6,054 nt of DNA from Gammaproteobacteria bacterium (GTDB lineage Bacteria > Pseudomonadota > Gammaproteobacteria > Pseudomonadales > Pseudohongiellaceae). A program made the translations under genes and the position numbers. Of the stretch, positions 5,526 to 6,054 are shown in pieces. The stretch's first letter is position 1; the number at the start of each line of letters is the position of its first letter. Location: assembly GCA_003556835.1 (NCBI GenBank), contig PWQG01000048.1, positions 1-6,054 of the forward strand, read 5' to 3'. Below the pieces are notes generated by a model that ran no database searches, was not told the origin of the DNA, and saw only the letters and a program-made list of their open reading frames with translations.

Positions 5526-5894
5526 ATGATTCAGGTACAGTCATATTTGGACGTGGCAGACAACAGCGGTGCCAAACGCGTCATGTGCATCAAGGTGCTC
5601 GGCGGCTCGCATCGACGGTATGCCCGTATTGGTGATGTCATCAAGGTGACAGTGAAGGAAGCGATCCCGCGGGGTAAGGTGAAGAAAGGTCAGGTATTGT
5701 CAGCCCTGGTGGTTCGGACCAGAAAGGGTGTGCGTCGTAATGACGGCTCCCTGATCAAGTTCGATGACAACGCGGCGATTCTCCTGAACGCACAGCAGGC
5801 CCCGATTGGCACGCGTGTATTCGGGCCCGTGACCCGTGAACTGCGATCAGAGAAGTTCATGCGGATCATCTCTCTGGCGCCCGAAGTACTATAG
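5526..5894 (+). CDS. rplN: 50S ribosomal protein L14
   Basis: L14 lies on the 50S interface, next to L19 and the factor-binding side, and forms bridge B8 with 16S rRNA. RsfS binds L14 to silence ribosomes in other bacteria. The product is 122 residues against 123 in E. coli; one residue is missing at LLNAQQAPIGTR. Conserved blocks are ADNSGAKRVMCIKVLGGSHR (11-30), EAIPRGKVKKG, VRTRKGVRR and the C-terminal FGPVTRELRSEKFMRIISLA. GGAGAG (5515-5520) lies five bases before the ATG. It is the first gene of the spc cluster, and rplX follows after 22 bases. Confidence 0.99.
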   Translation: MIQVQSYLDVADNSGAKRVMCIKVLGGSHRRYARIGDVIKVTVKEAIPRGKVKKGQVLSALVVRTRKGVRRNDGSLIKFDDNAAILLNAQQAPIGTRVFGPVTRELRSEKFMRIISLAPEVL

Positions 5895-5916
5895 ATTTGA
5901 ATTGAGGCCGCGGATT

Positions 5917-6054
5917 ATGCGAAAGATCAAGAGTAACGACGAGGTCATCGTCATCGCCGGGAAGGACAAGGGCAAGCGGGGAACCGTTTCGCGCCTTGTG
6001 GGTGAAAACAGGGTCGTGGTCAGCGGGATCAATATGATCAAGCGACACACCAAG
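5917..6054 (+). CDS. rplX: 50S ribosomal protein L24, N-terminal part (partial)
   Basis: L24 is one of the two proteins that initiate 50S assembly, and it ends up at the exit-tunnel rim. The first 46 codons are present and run off the right edge in frame; E. coli L24 is about 104 residues. The visible part starts MRKIKSNDEV and carries a KOW RNA-binding motif, DEVIVIAGKDKGKRGTV (8-24), followed by VVVSGINMIKRHTK, as expected. The N terminus is two residues shorter than E. coli (MAAKIRRDDEV). GAGG (5904-5907) lies nine bases before the ATG and supports this start. rplE would be expected next. Confidence 0.97.
   Translation, partial: MRKIKSNDEVIVIAGKDKGKRGTVSRLVGENRVVVSGINMIKRHTK

Noticed and set aside
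1..6054. Mobile element, CRISPR array, tRNA, toxin-antitoxin or defence genes
   Set aside because: Nearly all bases are accounted for by ribosomal genes and short gaps. No repeats, inverted ends, transposase, tRNA-like fold or foreign codon pattern was seen.

Overview
This window is the junction between the str and S10/spc ribosomal-protein gene clusters of a bacterium, read entirely from the plus strand. The proteins align closely, mostly without gaps, with my memory of the Escherichia coli versions of S10, L3, L4, L23, L2, S19, L22, S3, L16, L29, S17, L14 and L24. The order is also the E. coli order. With the moderately GC-rich codon use, this points to a gammaproteobacterium outside the Enterobacterales. 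A Chromatiales-like, purple-sulfur-type lineage is a weak guess. I would not name a genus.

Layout: positions 1-120 are the last 39 codons of an elongation factor Tu gene, closed by a strong intrinsic terminator (134-164). A clean sigma-70 promoter (TTGACA, 17 bases, TAGAAT; 207-235) starts the S10 operon, with a short leader of about 88 bases. The leader contains a candidate 12-codon reading frame (290-328) whose stop codon directly touches the rpsJ start. Then follow rpsJ, an unusually long 171-base spacer with several small hairpins and a possible weak promoter, and a tight run rplC-rplD-rplW-rplB-rpsS-rplV-rpsC-rplP-rpmC-rpsQ with gaps of 2 to 25 bases or overlaps of 1 to 4. A 67-base gap with one hairpin, but no terminator or clear promoter, separates rpsQ from the first spc genes, rplN and rplX. 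rplX runs off the right edge.

The genes supply stoichiometric parts of both ribosomal subunits. L23, L29, L24, L22 and L4 build the polypeptide exit tunnel and its rim. L2, L3, L14 and L16 surround the peptidyl-transferase and factor-binding regions. S3, S10 and S19 belong to the small-subunit head, and S17 to its body. S10 also acts in antitermination as NusE, and EF-Tu delivers aminoacyl-tRNA.

This is an ordinary core-genome region. I found no mobile element, CRISPR array, defence system or novel gene cassette. The points worth a second look are regulatory: the abutting leader reading frame and the hairpin that could hide its ribosome binding site, the short leader, the long rpsJ-rplC spacer, and the weak start signals at rpmC and rpsQ.
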